A stretch of DNA of 64,000 bases from Paratinospora sagittata (Eukaryota; Streptophyta; Magnoliopsida; Ranunculales; Menispermaceae). The position numbers and the translations under genes are program-made. Under the pieces are notes generated by a model. It had not been told where the DNA came from. It saw only the letters and a program-made list of their open reading frames with translations, and searched no databases. The stretch covers positions 209,001 through 273,000 of the forward strand of contig JAYMFD010001095.1 of the NCBI GenBank assembly GCA_035771175.1, written 5' to 3'. Shown piece by piece: positions 46,217 through 57,979 of the stretch; the stretch's first letter is position 1, and each line of letters starts with the position of its first letter.

Positions 46217-48293
46217 GGCTAATCAGAGCACCCACCAAATGTTCAACAAAATTACATCAAATTATGATCGAACTCTAGAGTTGAAGGCCTTCGACGATAC
46301 AAAAGCAAGAACATGTTGAGGCTGGTGTAACAAAGGTTCCTCGAATATTTATCACTCCACTTGATGATGTGATCCATGAGGAGATGATTTCAGATAAGAA
46401 AGAATTTATGATTCTAGTTAAAGGCATGAACATGGAGAAAGATGTCATTAAACGGAAGGACATCATCGATCAAGTAAGACATGCAACTGAGACATGGGGT
46501 TTCTTTCAAGTAATAAACCATGGGATCCTTATAGAAATGTTAGACGAAATTCTTGAACGGGTTCGTATGTTTAATGAGCTACCTACGGAGGAGAGACAAA
46601 TTTTATATGAGGGACGCAACTGTAAAGGTGGCATATAATTATAGCAACTTTGATTTGTATAGAACCAAAGCTGCAAATTGGAGAGACACTATATCTTTCA
46701 TGGCAGCTCCTGATTCTCCTAATCCTAGTGAGTTGCCAATACAATTCAGGTTTGCTAACAAAGCTTACACTTCTTTCTCTTTATAATACTTGATACAACA
46801 TATATAGACCAATATCTTTTTATCGAAAAAAATATAGAGTGAGAAAGTTACTGATTCAAGTTTTGCACTAATAATTAGGAGGTGGACCTTTAAGTTCACT
46901 TTGAACTTCATCAGTATCAACTTCACAAGTTTCTTATGCTGATAGTTCATTAATTTTAGTATATAGATTCATAAAATTGTCTTCAATCGTCATCACATTC
47001 CTCTAGCGATTACAATGTCATGGCTATCATAATTATCTAATGATCTTGTTAATTGTCTATGTCTACTTAGTAGCCCTTGCAAAAATACAGAAGTTGTTTT
47101 AATTCTAACAATTTTGCAAATTGCTTTGATCGACTCCTATGCCAATTACAAGTAGTTTTTCCTCTATATCTATATACCTATGATTGATCTATCTATCTCT
47201 GTGACAACATCATAATAATATTATTCCTTAACTTGGTTGATTTTTAGAGGTATAATAATGGAGTACTCGAAACAAGTTTTGAACTTGGGGAAAACATTGT
47301 TTGAGTTACTATCTAAGGTTCTTGGGCTTGGTAAAGACCATCTAAATGACATGGGATGCTCAGAGGGGCTCTTTATTGTTAGTCACTACTATCCACCATG
47401 CCCAAAACCTAAATTGACCTTAGGAGTTTCCAAGCATTCTGATGGTGGTTTCATTACCGTCCTCCTGCAAGATCATATTGGTGGTCTACAAGTTCTTCAT
47501 CAAGGCCAATGGATTGATGTTCCTTCTACGCCTGGAGGTCTAGTAGTAAATGTTGTAGATCTTCTTTAGGTAAGTCTTTTTCTATAGTGGTCACTACATC
47601 TTCTTGAATTACTATTATTTATCTTATACAAAGCATCATTTGAAAAAAGGCTAATGCCAATGAGCGGAAATGGAAAAGCTTTTTCTACTCAAACTCAACT
47701 AAGTCTTACCCCAACAATATTTGGTCGACTATATGAATTTGCTACCTCCACTCGGCTCCAACTAGGGCTTAGTCAACATTTAAATTACAAGTAGTTATAT
47801 ATTTCTTAATCATTCTTTGTCCATGTTATTTTAAATCCTTCCTCTATCATTATTGTGAATTGTTAGTTGGTCACTTTTCTTAACCAACATATACAAATGT
47901 CTGTTGTGTATGTGTTGAAACCATCTACATCGGTTTTCTCTCATTTTATCTCTACTCCTACCATTTTTTGAATATGTTCATTTCTAATTTTATTTTTTTT
48001 AATCTTTTTTCGCTACAAAAAGTTGTTGCTTCGTTATCTGGCTTGGCCTGAATTTTTGGGCAATGGATTAAACATTCAACCTTTCCACATTTTTAATGTA
48101 AATATAGAGATTTCTTGATTTGATAATTATCTTTTCTATTGTGCAGCTTATCCCAAATGATAGATTCAAAAGCTCCGAACATAGGGTACTCTTGGCCAAC
48201 CGTATCGGTCCAAGAATGTCTATAACATCCTTTTTCACCATATTTGTACAGCCATCTACAAGGATATACAGAATAAAATCCTCCTTCATATAG
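46217..48293 (+). pseudogene. 2OGD pseudogene, copy D
   Basis: All three exons are recognisable: to 46749, 47248-47569 and 48147-48293. The ATG is lost (GGCTAATCAGAGC). A frameshift near 46600 separates WGFFQVINHG...RVRMFNE from YMRDATVKVAYNYSNF. Exon 2 is clean (MEYSKQVLNLGKTLFELL, HSD iron ligands, [11 protein letters not shown]) but its last codon before the donor is TAG, as in copy C. Exon 3 reads SSEHRVLLANR and RMS, has one extra Leu, and stops after KSSFI, short of the family C-terminus. It lacks the exon 2 deletion of B and C, so it split from them before that event. Confidence 0.85.
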
Positions 48294-48599
48294 AGAAACT
48301 ACAGTGCAAGCGTTTTCTATACGTTTTAGTGATAAAGGACTAGATGGGACCTTTGCTTTAACACATTACAGGTCATGAGTTCAGATTTTTGGCTCTCTGC
48401 ATGGACAATGTTGTTGGTCACTTCTGCTGTCTCCAGTATGATAAATGTGGTCTTAGTATTCTACAAGCTTATGTTCCAATGACCAGTTCATGTCTTTGAA
48501 AAATATTACCATGATTTTATATAATAATAAAATGCAGCAGAAGGTAATGTCATTTTAAAGAGCTCATCTTTACCCTTGGAAAATCAGACCTAGAAAAAC
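48294..48599 (+). other. 3' flank of copy D
   Basis: Diverged counterpart of the copy A 3' region (GATAAAGGACTAGATGGGACC near 48330 echoes the C-terminal remnant). Near 48540 the match is interrupted by a LINE insertion and resumes at about 49304 (TTGTTTGCCTGGCTCC). Confidence 0.5.
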
Positions 48600-49303
48600 T
48601 TTTCTTCACATGGTGGGCCATGGAATGACCGGAATGCTAGAAGGATGGAAGGAAAATGGGTATCAGCGGACACTATAACATGCAGAGCATCCAACTACCG
48701 TGTAGACTTCCAACAAGCCAACCCACCTTGCATACAAGCTAGAATCTCTAGACCTCTTCTTTGGTCTCCACCCTCACTTGAGATGTTTAAAGTCAATACT
48801 GATGCCAGTATCAACATGGAGCGGGGCTCTACTGGTGTGGGCATTGTGATCCGTGATTCCCTTGGTTTAGTTGTTACTGCCATGGCTTCCTCTTGTAATG
48901 GCAGAGCGGGATGCTCTCGATTCTTTTAGCTGAACCATTGGCTATTGGAACAACGTTGGAGTTTGCGAAGGAAATGGGCACCGCCATCAATGTCATTGAG
49001 AGTGATTCTTCAAGTGCTATCTCTGCTATAAATAGCTATCCCAAACATTCACTGAAGAAGGCGAACTTGCTGCAAATTGTAGTCTTCTTTGTCTTGAATT
49101 TCCAAATCTTTCTCTACAGTCTGTTCCAAGTTCTTGTAACCAAGTAGCTCACCGTTTGAGTAGGTGCAATTTTTTGTTTTCCCTTCCCCAAGCATGGTTA
49201 GAGGAATCCCCTCCTTGCATTGTCGATATTGTAATTGAGGAGGCTAGTCCTCTATCTGTAATTTCTTTGGAATGAATTGGGTTTTCTTCAAAAAAAAAAA
49301 AAA
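48600..49303 (+). mobile_element. 5'-truncated LINE with RNase H-like tail
   Basis: Plus-strand frames read PPSLEMFKVNTDAS and GSTGVGIVIRDSLG, then after a frameshift near 48905 AEPLAIGTTLEFAKEMGTAI and AHRLSRCNFLFSLPQAWLEE. This is the RVT_3 RNase H domain typical of plant LINE ends. It finishes in a run of 13 A at 49290-49302, the expected LINE poly(A). It interrupts the 3' flank of copy D and belongs to a different LINE from the minus-strand copies. Confidence 0.75.
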
Positions 49304-51210
49304 TTGTTTGCCTGGCTCCATTTGGTAGAAAACTTGTATAGCATATTAAAAATAGTAAACTACCCATTCCTAAGAGCTAATACAATAATTACTTAACATT
49401 TTCCCGAACTCTTGATGTGATTGCAAGAAGCATAAAGAGTTTGCCAATAAGAAATCTGAAGCGTTGAGTTATAACGATAAGGAGACGAATGACAAATGAA
49501 TCACCCCAGTTTGAAGATGATGAGAAAAAATCAATACATCTCTAAATGCTTAATCCTTTTAGCATATCTACTAGTAGCCAATGTAACTATACTATTTCAA
49601 TAGTTGTGAATCTCATCGCACGAAAATTGGCTTTAGTAGAAGACTTGAAAACTATACATTTCTTTCTCGCTTCTCAAAGAACTAAGAGAATCACCTAAGA
49701 AGATGCAAAGACATGACTTTTTTTGAGAAGAAATGCAAAGACATGATTGACTATAAGCAAATGCACAAATAACAAAATATATGATTTCTCTCTCATCATA
49801 AAGATAAAAATAAATTAATTTCAAATTAGAAAATGTTAATCTAACTGCAAGTGCAACTACACTTTTAATGTTATTAGATCATTCATTATGTGTATTGAGA
49901 TATGTAATACATGCATATCCAATCGTATTAATGATGTAGTTACACTTTCAATTATAGTTTTTACAGTTAGATTAACATTTTTCTTTAAAATATATGCATA
50001 TGTAGTAGGTGTGGCCCGATACCCACAGGTGGAGCAATTGTACATGGGATTATAATACTCTTGACTTTATCCAACAACAAGACAAGCCCTACCAAACAGT
50101 AGCACATGAAGCTATTAATGGGGGTTATTTCTTCATCTGGCTCTAAGCAGGGAAAGGCCCATGTGAGATGGACACCTCATTTGTAATATCTGAGAAAGTA
50201 AGTCTTCTTCTCTATCATGAGTTAATTTCCAATCTTTTTGTTTGTAAGCTCTTGATCTGTTATAGCAATATATCATCAAGACCCTTTTACTAACATCTTG
50301 TTCCTCCTAGTTTAATTACAAGCAAAAAATTTTCACTCAAATAAGAATTAATAAAGGATCGGTTAAGTAGGTGAAGTTCATGAAGCTTTCCAATTCATTT
50401 CCTTTTTTTTTTTTTTGGAAATGATGATGAAGCTTTCAAACACATAAGAATTCAAGAGATTCATATTGGTTTGTCCAATTAATGCATCTAATAATTGTGG
50501 ATGAATTTTTCAGCTTCCAGTACTCAAAATATATGATTAATTATCCTATTACAAATCAAACCTCTACTACCAGCTGTAGACTTGATGGATATTTCGCATA
50601 ATTTCTTATGACAAAAAGGGGAAAGTACATAGAAGTTTGTTCTCAAGAAATAACTCCTGTTCATAAATCCAAAAAAAGTGTTAGAAAAAATAATGGGTAT
50701 GAGGAGAAAAACATGACCCCATTGACTATTAATTACATCTTTCACATAAAATGGGTGGTTCAAGGAAAGTAGTAGGGCATCATCCTTACTTGTTCCAACC
50801 TCATGTTAAGTTTCTTCTCCTTTTCTACTCTGATGAATGCATTTTGTTTTATGGATCCAATTGCTGGTTAATATTTTAAAGAGATATTTACTATTATCAT
50901 ATTTGCAAGAAGTTGTGTAGCAATTCAAAAACAACCTATCAACTTGCACTAACACAGACTTGCGGATTGAGTTACTGAGACTTACTCTGTGGTGCACCAT
51001 TGCAACATTGCTTAATAACTAAGCCATTCTGATGAGCTTACTAAGGTTGGCCTCCATTTCCTCTACGGTTGCCTTCCTCTGTTCTGAACCTCAAGTTGCT
51101 TAACAAATGGAGAATCATTTGAACCAATTCCCAACATCAGGATGCCACCATTGTATCCTGCATTGGCATCCTGCTAATGAGCATAATGCCTGAACATAAC
51201 AAAGCAAAAA
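49304..51210. other. intergenic, no gene recognised
   Basis: AT-rich; it holds the MITE at 49831-49980 and several anonymous small frames. On the minus strand at about 51165-51055 a short coding-like stretch (GYNGGILMLGIGSNDSPF) ends in a stop; I do not recognise the protein and treat it only as a possible gene fragment. Confidence 0.4.
49831..49980. mobile_element. intact MITE
   Basis: 150 bp with 17-bp perfect terminal inverted repeats (AAATGTTAATCTAACTG at both ends). It is the same family as the outer ends of 5703-8120 and 39462-40370. No coding sequence. The target duplication could not be fixed. Confidence 0.7.
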
Positions 51211-52151
51211 TGTACAGAGCAATATGTTATTGTTTAAAAACAAGAAAATAAGAAGACAGGGCAAGAAATACAGCAGAAAGTTTCTATCATTCTCATTATT
51301 CTGCTGTCACTATTGCACAAGATATATATACAGCTCAAGCCCTTTCTCAACATACTTAACCAACTCCAATAGCAGCTTATAACAGCCCAGCAACCAACCT
51401 AAGTAAAAGATAATTACTCTATTAGTAATTAACTAACTAAAATACAATCAATTAACTAACTAATAGTTGTACATCCCCCCTCTAAAGTTGGACAGTAAAT
51501 GTGAAAAGGTAGGAGTAGAAAGTGATTTCGTAAACATATCAGCGAGTTTCAACTTGAAAGAGACATGTTGAGGAAGAATGAAACCCTGCTTGAACTTATC
51601 CCGAACCAAATGACAATTAATTTCGAGATGCTTAGTGCCCTCATGAAAAACTGGGTTAGCGACAATATGCAAAGCCGCTTGATTATCATGTTATGCGGAA
51701 TCGGAGTAAAGCATGAAAGAAAAATAAGACAACAAATTTAACGTGGTTCGGCAAATTGCCTACGTCCACGGGAGGCAGCACTTTTATTAGATCACCCTTA
51801 GGTGGATCTTACAGATTGGATCTCTTAATAGATCTCTCAGAATAGAACTCTCTGATTCTCAGGAATTTAAGAATGAAGTAAGGCCCTATTTATAGGAGTA
51901 TATAGGGGTATTTTAGTAATTAAAACAATAATTTAATATACTGTTAGTCAAGCAATTCGGCTGGCCGGCTGAATAGTTTGACAAAGTTGTTGGCCGCCCA
52001 CGAGGGCGGCCAACAACGATTGTCCACTTGCGGTGGACCCTACAAATCTCCACCTCCACCTCATGTGGAACAGGGGTCCTCTACACCTGCAATCTCTCTA
52101 CAGATAGCAAGCTTTCTTAGAAAAAAACTGTTGCTACCTCCAATAGTGCCC

Positions 52152-55100
52152 TTAGGCACTCCGAGCTCGTAAGATGTTGATCAAGTCCAAACAATGTTGG
52201 AACTTGATCCCTGTAACCACTTTTGTAAGCATATCTGCGGGGTTATCTGCAGTCTTGATCTTTTGCAGAAGAATACTCCCTTCTTCTACTATTTCTCGAA
52301 CAAAATGAAAACGAACATCAATATGCTTAGTTCGACTGTGATGAACTTGGTTCTTTGCCAAACAAATGGCACTCTGGCTGTCGCAGAAAACTTCAACATT
52401 CTTCTGTACAATTCTCAAGTCTTTAGTCAATCCATGAAGCCAGATTGCTTCCTTGAGAGCTTCTGTTACTGCCATGTACTCTGCCTCTGTAGTAGACAAA
52501 GCAACTGTTGACTGTAGTGTTGATCTCCAACTCACTGGTCCTCCTGCCATAGTGAAAACATAACCAGTAGTAGATCTGCGCTTGTCAAGATCTCCAGCAT
52601 AGTCCGAATCCACATATCCGACTAGATGCTTACAACTTTTCGTATATCTCTCGAACTTTAAACCAATATCTACAGTACCATGAATATACCGTAGAATCCA
52701 CTTCACTGCTTGCCAGTGGCCTTTATCGGGGTTGTGCATGTAACGACTTACCATACTTACAGCATGTGAAATGTCAGGTCTGGTACACACCATAACATAC
52801 ATCAAGGCACTAACTGCATTTGCATATGGAATATTCTCCATTTGCTTCTTCTGATCTTCGGAATTTGGTGACATTGATGAACTTAGCTTGAAATGTGGTG
52901 CCAATGGTGTGCTCACAGGTTTTGTGTCATTTTCAATGCCAAAAGTTTGAAGAACTTTCTTCAAATACTGAGTCTGAGTCAAACAGATTGTGCTTTTGGC
53001 CCTGTCTCGAGTTATCTCCATCCCGAGAATTTTTCTGGCCTCTCCAAGATCCTTCATTTCAAACTCTGAGCTCAATTGAGCCTTTAGCTTGTTGATCTCC
53101 ACCTTGCTTTTAGATGCGATTAACATATCATCTACATATAAAAGCAAATAGATAAATGTACCATCTTGAAGTTTGCGATAGTAGACACAATGATCAAACT
53201 GACTCCGGATATATTTCTGCCCTTGGATGAAGCTGTCAAATCGCTTGTACCACTGTCTCGGTGATTGCTTCAGGCCATACAATGACTTGCTCAACTTGCA
53301 AGCCCAATTCTCTCTTCCTGGTACTTTGAATCCTTCTGGTTGAGACATATATATCTCTTCTTCCAAATTACCATGCAGAAAAACAGTTTTGACATTGAGT
53401 TGGGCTAACTCGAGATCAAATTGTGCAACCAAAGCCAATAATATTCGAATTGACGAATGCTTAACAACAGGTGAGAATACCTCATTGTAGTCAATTCCTT
53501 CCCTCTGAGCGTAGCCTTTTGCTACCAGTTTGGCTTTGTACCGGATATCGTCTGTGCTAGGAGAGCCTTCCTTCTTTGCGAAAACCCATTTGCAGCCTAT
53601 TGGTTTCTTTCCTTTCGGAAGTGGAACCAACTTCCAAGTCTGATTCTGATGGAGTGATTTCATCTCCTCATTCATTGCCATTTTCCACTTATCACTTTCC
53701 ATACTCTGAATAGCATCTTTGTAATTGTATGGAATATCATCTCTGGTGACTGGTAATGCATATGCAACCATGTCAGTGTACCGAGCAGGTTTGCGAATTT
53801 CTCTTCGTGGTCGACTGGTGGCAATTGATTCTGGTTCTTGACTGATGTCTGGTCCTGGAGCCTCCACCTCAACTGAGATTTCCTCCTCGTCTTCTTCAGG
53901 ATGGTTGGATATCTCTGCTGACTTGTCAGGAGTTACTGGAATATCTAACTCCACCTTCTGAGGCAAATCTGGATCTCGATTTTCTTTATCAGAAACTGTA
54001 TGCTTTAACATCACAGATTCGTCAAAAGTTACATCTCGACTTTGTACAATCTTCTTTGACTCAGGGTTCCATAGTCGGAAAGCCTTAACTCCTTCACTAA
54101 AGCCCATGAAAATTGCTTTCTTGGACCTAGGATCCAGTTTGGATTCCTTTACATGGAAATATGCAGTGCATCCAAAAATGCGCAGAGAATCATAATCTAA
54201 AACGGGGTGTCCAGACCATACCTCCTTGGGAGTTTTGCCATCTAGTGCTGTTGCAGGAAGTCTGTTGATGATATGAGAGGCATATGACAAAGCTTCAGCC
54301 CAAAATGCCTTGCTTAGTCCAGAATGAGATAACATGCAGCGAACTTTATCTATCAAAGTACGATTCATGCGTTCAGCAACACCGTTTTGTTGTGGCGCGC
54401 CTGGGACTGTGAAATGTCTGACAATCCCTTCATTCTCACAAATTTTCTGAAATGGGTCTGACTTGTATTCTCCTCCATTATCAGATCTGACCCTCTTAAT
54501 CTTCCTTCCCGTTTGGGTTTCTACCATTTTCTTCCATATAAGAAAGATATCTAGCACTTCATCTTTATGCTTCATGGAATAACCCAAACATAGCGTGAGA
54601 AATCATCAATGAAAGTAACAAACCAACGTTTACCTCCCAATGAAGCATTTTGAGAGGGTCCCCAAACGTCGATATGAACATAATCCAATGTTCCTTTTGT
54701 GCGATGGATTGCAGTGCCAAACTTGACTCGCGTCTGCTTGCCTAAGATACAGTGCTCGCAGAAGTCAAGTTTCCCGGTCTTTGCACCTTTTAAAGAACCT
54801 TGCTTTATCAAGGTTTGAAGAGCTTTTTCTCCAACATGTCCGAGCCGCATGTGCCAAAGTCGCGAAGTGTCTGATGAAACATTATTAGAACTGGTACAAG
54901 CTGAGACACTTCCGATTACTGTGTGTCCGTCAAGGAAATAGAGATTTCCTTTCTGAGTACCCTTCATGGCCAAGAGTGCTCCACGTACAACCTTCAGAAC
55001 TCCACCGTCAATGGTTACCTTGTAACCGCTGGAATCAAGGACTCCAAGGGAGATCAGATTTTTCTTCAGATCTGGGACATATCTGACGTCCGTGAGCCGT

Positions 55101-55519
55101 CTTGTTGTACCGTCATGCATCTTTAGGTGTATTGTTCCAATACCCTTTGTTTGGCAGGTATTGTTGTTTCCCATGAGCACGACTCCTCCATCGAACTCAT
55201 CCAGTTTGGAGAACCAATGTCGATTCGGACACATATGATAGGAACAGCTGGAATCTAATATCCATCTATCAGACTGATTGTCTATAGATGAAACTAAGAA
55301 TGTAGAAGCTTCTTCAGCCTTCTTCTTCAGGTAGAGTCGGTTTTCTACGCTTTTCGTCATGTATTTGTCCTCCAGTTTCTTCCAGAGACTTGTTGCCATA
55401 GTCTCTTTCATGACAAAGTACTTCTGATCTCTTGCCAAACAGAGTCTGATTGTTCTACAAGCTTGACGATTGACGAAATTCCAATCATCATCGGACATAT
55501 CCTTGGGCTTGGTTTCCAA
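52152..55519 (-). pseudogene. Copia gag-pol with deletion and frameshift
   Basis: The first frame (55519-54572) holds the gag C-terminal part, but the zinc knuckle is missing between LYLKKK and EEASTFLVSS. The protease reads WILDSSCSYHM, Ser replacing the essential Gly. Integrase starts WHMRLGHVGEKAL. A frameshift near 54575-54590 breaks integrase after FIDDFSRYVWV. The second frame (54587-52152, 811 codons) keeps the remaining integrase (RSDNGGEY, GVAERMNR), RT (YVDDML) and RNase H (DSDYAGD, STTEAEYMA, AKNQVHHSRTKHID). It is defective in assembly and processing. Confidence 0.88.
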
Positions 55520-55841
55520 GGCGATATGTAAGCCTTCCTAGAATAATAGATCTTGAATTTCGCATTGCCACATGCCAAAGTTGTTGGTGCCGTTGAATTT
55601 CTCCACTGCGAACTTTGTGTTGGACATCGAACTTCTTTGCCAAGGCTTGGTTGTGCTTGGGATTTCTTCTGCCATTAAGACCGAAGATATGTATGATGCC
55701 GAAAAGTGCTTGAAAAATGATAAACAGCTCCAACTAAGCTATATCAATAACTTAGGAGTTGAATCTGTAGAAACTGATTGCACGGTTGCGTCCGGAACGG
55801 TCGAAAATGGTGGAAACGAGTCTAACTTTGTTGAAATCACG

Positions 55842-56305
55842 CGGATGAATAGCATCAGGTCGGGATGAATAGTATCGGGTCGGGAAATGAACAGTATCGA
55901 GCCGGATAAAACAGAATTGGGCCGAATAAACAGTATTGGGCTGGATAAAAACAGTATCGGGCCTGGATAAACAGTATCGGGCCGTATGAACAGTGTCAGG
56001 CTGTGATGAACAGTATCAGCCGAACCGGGCTGGGCCGATATGAACAGTTCGGACTGAGTGGGCTGGGCCAGATGAACAGTAAAATTTTGTGGGTTGGGCC
56101 GCAGATGAACAGGGCGGATTATGCGGGCTGGACCGAGGATGAACGGCGCGACTGTTTGGGCTGGACCGCGGATGAACAGTGAGGTTTGTGTGGGCTGGAC
56201 CGCAGATGAACAGTTCCGGATCTGGGTCGGGTTCGGATCGGATGAATAGTATTGCGGATGAACAGTGCTGGGATGAACAGTGTCGGATGAACAGTGTCGG
56301 ACAAA
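55842..56305. repeat. degenerate minisatellite in the Copia leader
   Basis: About 19 units of 14-35 bases, each opening with a form of GATGAACAGT followed by a G-rich stretch (CGGGCTGGACCG, TCGGGCCGGA). It lies between the 5' LTR and gag on the minus strand, where it reads as repeated ACTGTTCATC. It produces long overlapping Pro/Ser-rich frames with no domain (56416-55739), which are not genes. Confidence 0.75.
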
Positions 56306-57305
56306 AAATTGCAAAATAAAGATATCAAACTTTGATCGGCTCCTGCGAACTCGTTTCTTGTCCGTTTTTCTCGCCGTTTGTTGCGTTGGACTCCTGGAAA
56401 CAAGAGCTACCTCCACGGGTGATCAGAAAACAGTTTTGATCACTGTTGCAGAATCTCAAAAATTTCAACGTTGTCTCGAAAAATTCGACAGAAGGTCTGT
56501 TTTTCTTCCAAAGCTTCGCCTAGGCTCTGATACCATTTTTTATGCGGAATCAGAGTAAAGCATGAAAGAAAAACAAGACAACAAATTTAACGTGGTTCGG
56601 CAAATTGCATACATCCACAGGAGGCAGCACTCTTTTATTAGATCACCCTTAGGTGGATCTTACAGATTGGATCTCTTAATAGATCTCTCAGAATAGAACT
56701 CTCTGATTCTCAGGAATTTAAGAATAAAGTAAGGCCCTATTTATAGGAGTATATAGGGGTATTTTGGTAATTAAAACAATAATTTAATATACTGTTAGTC
56801 AAGCAATTCGGCTGGCCAGCCGAATAGTTTGACAAAGTTGTTGGCCGCCCACGAGGGCGGCCAACAACCATTGTCCACTTGCGGTGGACCCTACATATCA
56901 CACCAAAGAGAAATAGGTAACGAAGGAGTAACTCCAAAATCCTGCAAGAGATAGGAAAGCCATTGTAATTCACAAACAGTAGCAGCCATGCTACGATACT
57001 CTGCTTCAGCTGATGACCTTGAAACGGTTGACTGCTTCTTAGTCTTCCAAGAGATCAATGCCGAACCCAAAAACACACAATAACCAGTTAAAGATCATCG
57101 CGTATCACTACAAGAAGCCCAATCGGCATCACAATAAGCTTGTAAAGTCAATGAAGAAGTGACAGGATAAAATAAACCTTTGGAAGGGCAACCCTTCAAA
57201 TATCGAAGATTATAAATAGCTGCATCCCAATGTGTTGGACATGGAACATGTACAAATTGACTCAATTGTTGGACACCATATTTAACACAAAAATTGTAAT
57301 CCTTT

Positions 57306-57498
57306 CCTTCTAGTATTATCCTGTGCCATTATGATCATGAAGAAACCATCAAAAAAACTATATAGTTCCATTGCTTGTTGAAGGAAGAATAAGTAATCAA
57401 AGTATCCCAAAATACAACATTTTGGATATTAACCCCTATGGTGAGATCTTTTGTCAAAAAACCCCAATAGTGACATAAAAAAGATGCAATTTTAAATA
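57306..57498. other. no gene seen
   Basis: Short AT-rich spacer that ends in the target duplication of the SINE. Confidence 0.4.
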
Positions 57499-57740
57499 AT
57501 TTTTTTTTAGAGTGTAAACAAACAGTTACAAACTATCTATTACAATTCAGAGTATCCGGAACCCACACGTACGACAACCTCAGCTACGCACCCGCATTAC
57601 ACAAGCAAGATCGGCCCGCATCTTCACAAAAATTCCAACTAATCTCCACCAACGTAACGATTGCGACTCAAACCCATAACCGTCAATATCTGGCACTAAA
57701 TGCCCCTTCCCAACGAACCAACTGCGCTGGAGCCTCGTTG
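57499..57740 (-). mobile_element. tRNA-derived SINE
   Basis: On the minus strand the head contains a box A-like GGCTCCAGCGCAGTTGG and a box B-like GGGTTTGAGTC, and the element ends in an A-run (plus strand T-run at 57500-57508). Exact 13-base target duplications, GCAATTTTAAATA, lie at 57486-57498 and 57741-57753. No coding capacity. Confidence 0.88.
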
Positions 57741-57979
57741 GCAATTTTAAATATTTTATGTCGATTGTCATTTAATTTATCAATAATAACAATAAAACTG
57801 TCTGAAAGTATAGATCTGATTCTCATATGAGGTCATACAAAATGATTTTGCCAGTAAAGAAGGATGAAAACAAACATTATCACACTAACAAAGATATGAA
57901 AACTGAACCAAAAAAGCTCTTGAATTCAATGAAGGCCCCAAAAGGCAAAATCTACTGTTGCACCTTCAAAGTGTCTGTT

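Larger units (their letters stand above)
51689..56895 (-). mobile_element. 5.2-kb Copia, defective, nested in the older one
   Basis: The LTRs are 51689-52044 and 56538-56895, with about 11 differences by eye; the outer terminus at 56538 is mutated. The target duplication is TATCA (51684-51688, 56896-56900). The primer site beside the 5' LTR is an exact TGGTATCAGAGCC on the minus strand. A purine tract (GAGGTGGAGGTGGAGATT) precedes the 3' LTR. The LTRs carry a GTTGGCCGCC/GGGCGGCCAAC inverted repeat. Pol is split by one frameshift and gag is partly deleted. Confidence 0.88.
51211..57305 (-). mobile_element. old Copia element, truncated and split
   Basis: The 3' LTR is probably 51211-51473 (TGTACA at both ends), preceded on the minus strand by the polypurine tract TTAGAGGGGGGA. 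RNase H follows in two pieces: 56896-57305 (GSALISWKTKKQSTVSRSSA, CDADWAS) and 51460-51688 ([24 protein letters not shown]). Between them lies the 5.2-kb Copia at 51689-56895. Everything upstream of RNase H is missing. Confidence 0.75.

Noticed and set aside
55842..56305. CRISPR-like array of spaced repeats
   Set aside because: Eukaryotic sequence, degenerate units of unequal length, no unique spacers and no cas genes.
55739..56416. 225-codon Pro/Ser/His-rich minus-strand frame
   Set aside because: It is a translation of the GATGAACAGT minisatellite and crosses from one Copia feature to another.
57580..57740. tRNA gene on the minus strand
   Set aside because: It has an A-rich tail and 13-base target duplications, so it is a SINE head.
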